This document shows, one piece after another, positions 6,701 to 6,985 of a stretch of 6,985 bases of DNA (the stretch's first letter is position 1; the number at the start of each line of letters is the position of its first letter). Source of the stretch: UBA8296 sp031581145 (GTDB taxonomy: Bacteria; Bacteroidota; Rhodothermia; Balneolales; Balneolaceae); the NCBI GenBank assembly GCA_031581145.1, contig JAVLBP010000038.1:1-6985 (forward strand). Direction: 5' to 3'. The notes under the pieces were generated by a model. It did not search any database and was not told where the DNA came from. It saw only the letters and a list, made by a program, of their open reading frames with translations. A program made the position numbers and the translations under genes.

Positions 6701-6985
6701 AAAGGCGTACACGTGGATCTGAAAGGCGTGAAGACCCAGCTCTTGGATTACCATCATTATCACGGAAAAATCCAAAGTAGGGAAGAGTTTCGATCACAAT
6801 GTTGTGATCTTTTTTATAGTTCAACAAGTATAGATCAATATCCTCGTCTCCTTCTGCAAGTAGTTGTGAATAGACTCCATTACTTTGTGAAGGGATTGAT
6901 GGAGTAACCACCTTTACCGTGTCTGGTTGATAGAGCATATTGGTACGTACAACTGCATCGGTCGGTAGATAGTAATTGGGGTCTG
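3735..6985 (-). CDS. Large surface/secreted PPC-repeat protein with T9SS type A sorting domain (5' end outside window)
   Basis: Of this protein 1082 complete codons are visible. The frame stays open to the window edge, adding 15 residues (DPNYYLPTDAVVRTN) before the Met at 6938. That Met has no signal peptide after it, so the true start lies upstream, outside the window. Numbering from that Met, residues about 20-968 hold seven PPC-like beta-sandwich repeats. Most open with an E-P-(N/D)-(N/D)-T type motif, continue with GDxDxY/F, carry an Asp-rich turn, and close with a Gly-Tyr-Tyr strand. A short acidic linker (SNEEEEQF, 972-979) leads to a T9SS type A sorting domain (982-1067) with QNYPNPFNPTTTIRYSL, YNILGQRV and the terminal KSGTMMLIK. 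PPC domains usually follow a secreted enzyme and aid export, adhesion or substrate binding. No catalytic motif is visible here, so either an enzyme domain lies upstream or the protein is structural or adhesive. The Asp-rich turns could bind calcium. The product is strongly acidic. The gene ends in its own terminator. Confidence 0.9.
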   Translation of the reverse strand, partial: DPNYYLPTDAVVRTNMLYQPDTVKVVTPSIPSQSNGVYSQLLAEGDEDIDLYLLNYKKDHNIVIETLPYFGFFRDNDGNPRAGSSRLSDPRVRLYNGDFTVKLDEDDDGADEEQDGPNNIHSEIKMSPTEIVEEGGTNEDGLLIFWMGAWASQTRDPGRNVDNRDPGRMMYDLFAYQYMDVAREIEPNNTVEEAQMIVPYPDSTFTGELETGDEDHYRIFAHETNSYTLFSKGSVDQEINVEIFHNYEDEFGSTAVSSDLVVDSSYTVVRDGNNFMIKNLEFPTSGAYIVKLSSEGTGEYEFGFVDKGEVWDNLVLNEPDNTLEGALDQDAIAVGPGAPANTGMIAPAGDVDHYYFTADEEFTLTVKGLHEELVSDANVKMTLLTADLSEISSSTSGSLTHTPSSSATFVVRIEAADEADKPVYILSGGEPFEEAEPNDSFATATGAAIEELYDAELTAGDVDFFKFDLKAGVNYSFRSVDQATSGDLTVEFFDEVDGQTLMDDSGWYDNYSGDNFKIANIMPSEDKTYYLKVSSESGAGEYKILSRQNADLEKLKPKHEPDNTIEQASALPASLVDGQDRMYVQYNADHPRLFGDLDHFKLELTEGQKITVETKPVVGNSTASKDPDLWDQDTDTKVYILDADGTELDDDDDGGNGWYSELSFTAPSTGTYYVQVANSRGEGSGDDRSMRRGDYLLNIATGLTETEDNSTVETANDLPAEASISASITDASDVDMFKVSLKADRIYHFRTSQPEDDEIEFDVEFYAASDLSTNLYADGSSFNTRYGDDNVKMNFIPDAAGEYYIKLQASADNAALDIGNNAYTLYTKSNDITALKDAGESNDSIDEAKEQPYTNTDGTFRDYMLYDADVEGFHDDRDYYRVYAEAGDVIVGETAPFNGNFWKRDFDAYMYLYDAEGNELEKDDDGGFDWHSKITHTVETTGDYFFLVTGQDAHSAPRNGNSNRLRDPSRGEYKFAATRTVDGVVTSNEEEEQFVNEYSLDQNYPNPFNPTTTIRYSLAQASDVQLEVYNILGQRVSTLVNIRQSAGVYTVDFDASRLATGMYIYRIQAGSFVKSGTMMLIK
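4035..6881 (-). repeat. Array of about seven PPC-like domain repeats at the protein level
   Basis: Approximate units, in reading order: 6881-6453, 6440-6054, 6053-5697, 5696-5319, 5318-4878, 4877-4476 and 4475-4035. Units 1, 5 and 7 are classical in form, with an Asp-rich turn (residues 89-94, 634-640 and 908-912 counted from the Met at 6938) and an Arg-rich stretch before the last strand. Units 2, 4 and 6 form another subtype with a (D/E)xNxEIF or DLTVEFF strand, a GDN or GDDN turn before the (M/F)KI strand, and IVKLSS or YLKVSS closing strands. Unit 3 is shorter, Ser-rich and degenerate. The units are diverged at DNA level, so this is an old duplication. Boundaries are estimated by eye from recurring motifs and may be off by 5 to 10 residues. 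Confidence 0.75.
6479..6521 (-). repeat. Short direct repeat encoding two RDPGR motifs
   Basis: The 16-base sequence tacgacctggatcacg (plus strand) occurs at 6479-6494 and again at 6506-6521, in register with a 27-base (9-codon) period. On the coding strand it gives RDPGR-NVDN-RDPGR, residues 140-153 counted from the Met at 6938. It lies in the first PPC-like unit, just before that unit's last strand. It looks like a small tandem duplication within the gene rather than a separate element. Confidence 0.85.

Noticed and set aside
6936..6938. Met codon at 6938 as the start of the PPC-repeat protein
   Set aside because: No signal peptide follows it and the same frame stays open to the window edge, so it is an internal Met of a longer protein.

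Overview
The window comes from a Gram-negative bacterium of the Bacteroidota / Balneolota / Rhodothermota kind. Two secreted proteins end in C-terminal domains of the type IX secretion system (T9SS) sorting type, one carrying the typical YPNPFNP motif followed by TTTIRYSL. No Shine-Dalgarno-like sequence stands out at the visible starts, and the base composition is balanced to slightly AT-rich. The very acidic, Asp-rich extracellular protein would suit a marine or saline habitat. I cannot name a genus from this sequence.

Layout: nearly everything is on the minus strand. Reading in that direction, the window opens inside a large surface or secreted protein (3735-6985, 5' end outside the window). 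It is built from about seven pre-peptidase C-terminal (PPC)-like beta-sandwich repeats and ends in a T9SS type A sorting domain. A strong intrinsic terminator (3672-3704) follows. Only 11 bases after its U-tract starts a SurA/parvulin-like lipoprotein gene (2266-3660). Twelve bases after that gene comes a 720-residue secreted metallophosphoesterase (91-2253) with a lectin-like N-terminal domain, a purple-acid-phosphatase-like core and its own T9SS sorting domain. At the far left the last 30 codons of an unidentified plus-strand gene run into the phosphoesterase gene, and the two stop codons share a palindromic TTAA.

How they may work together: both large proteins look like T9SS cargo that crosses the inner membrane by Sec, folds in the periplasm and is then exported or anchored at the surface. 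The lipoprotein between them resembles a periplasmic or outer-membrane folding factor. It is probably co-transcribed with the phosphoesterase, so it could help its export, but that is inference from gene order alone. I see no mobile element, CRISPR array, tRNA, rRNA or phage gene, and no intergenic stretch longer than 77 bases. The points worth a second look are the alternation of two repeat subtypes in the PPC protein, its recurring Arg-Asp-Pro-x-Arg motif, a non-canonical metal-site residue in the phosphoesterase, the terminator placed directly before a start codon, and the shared stop codons.
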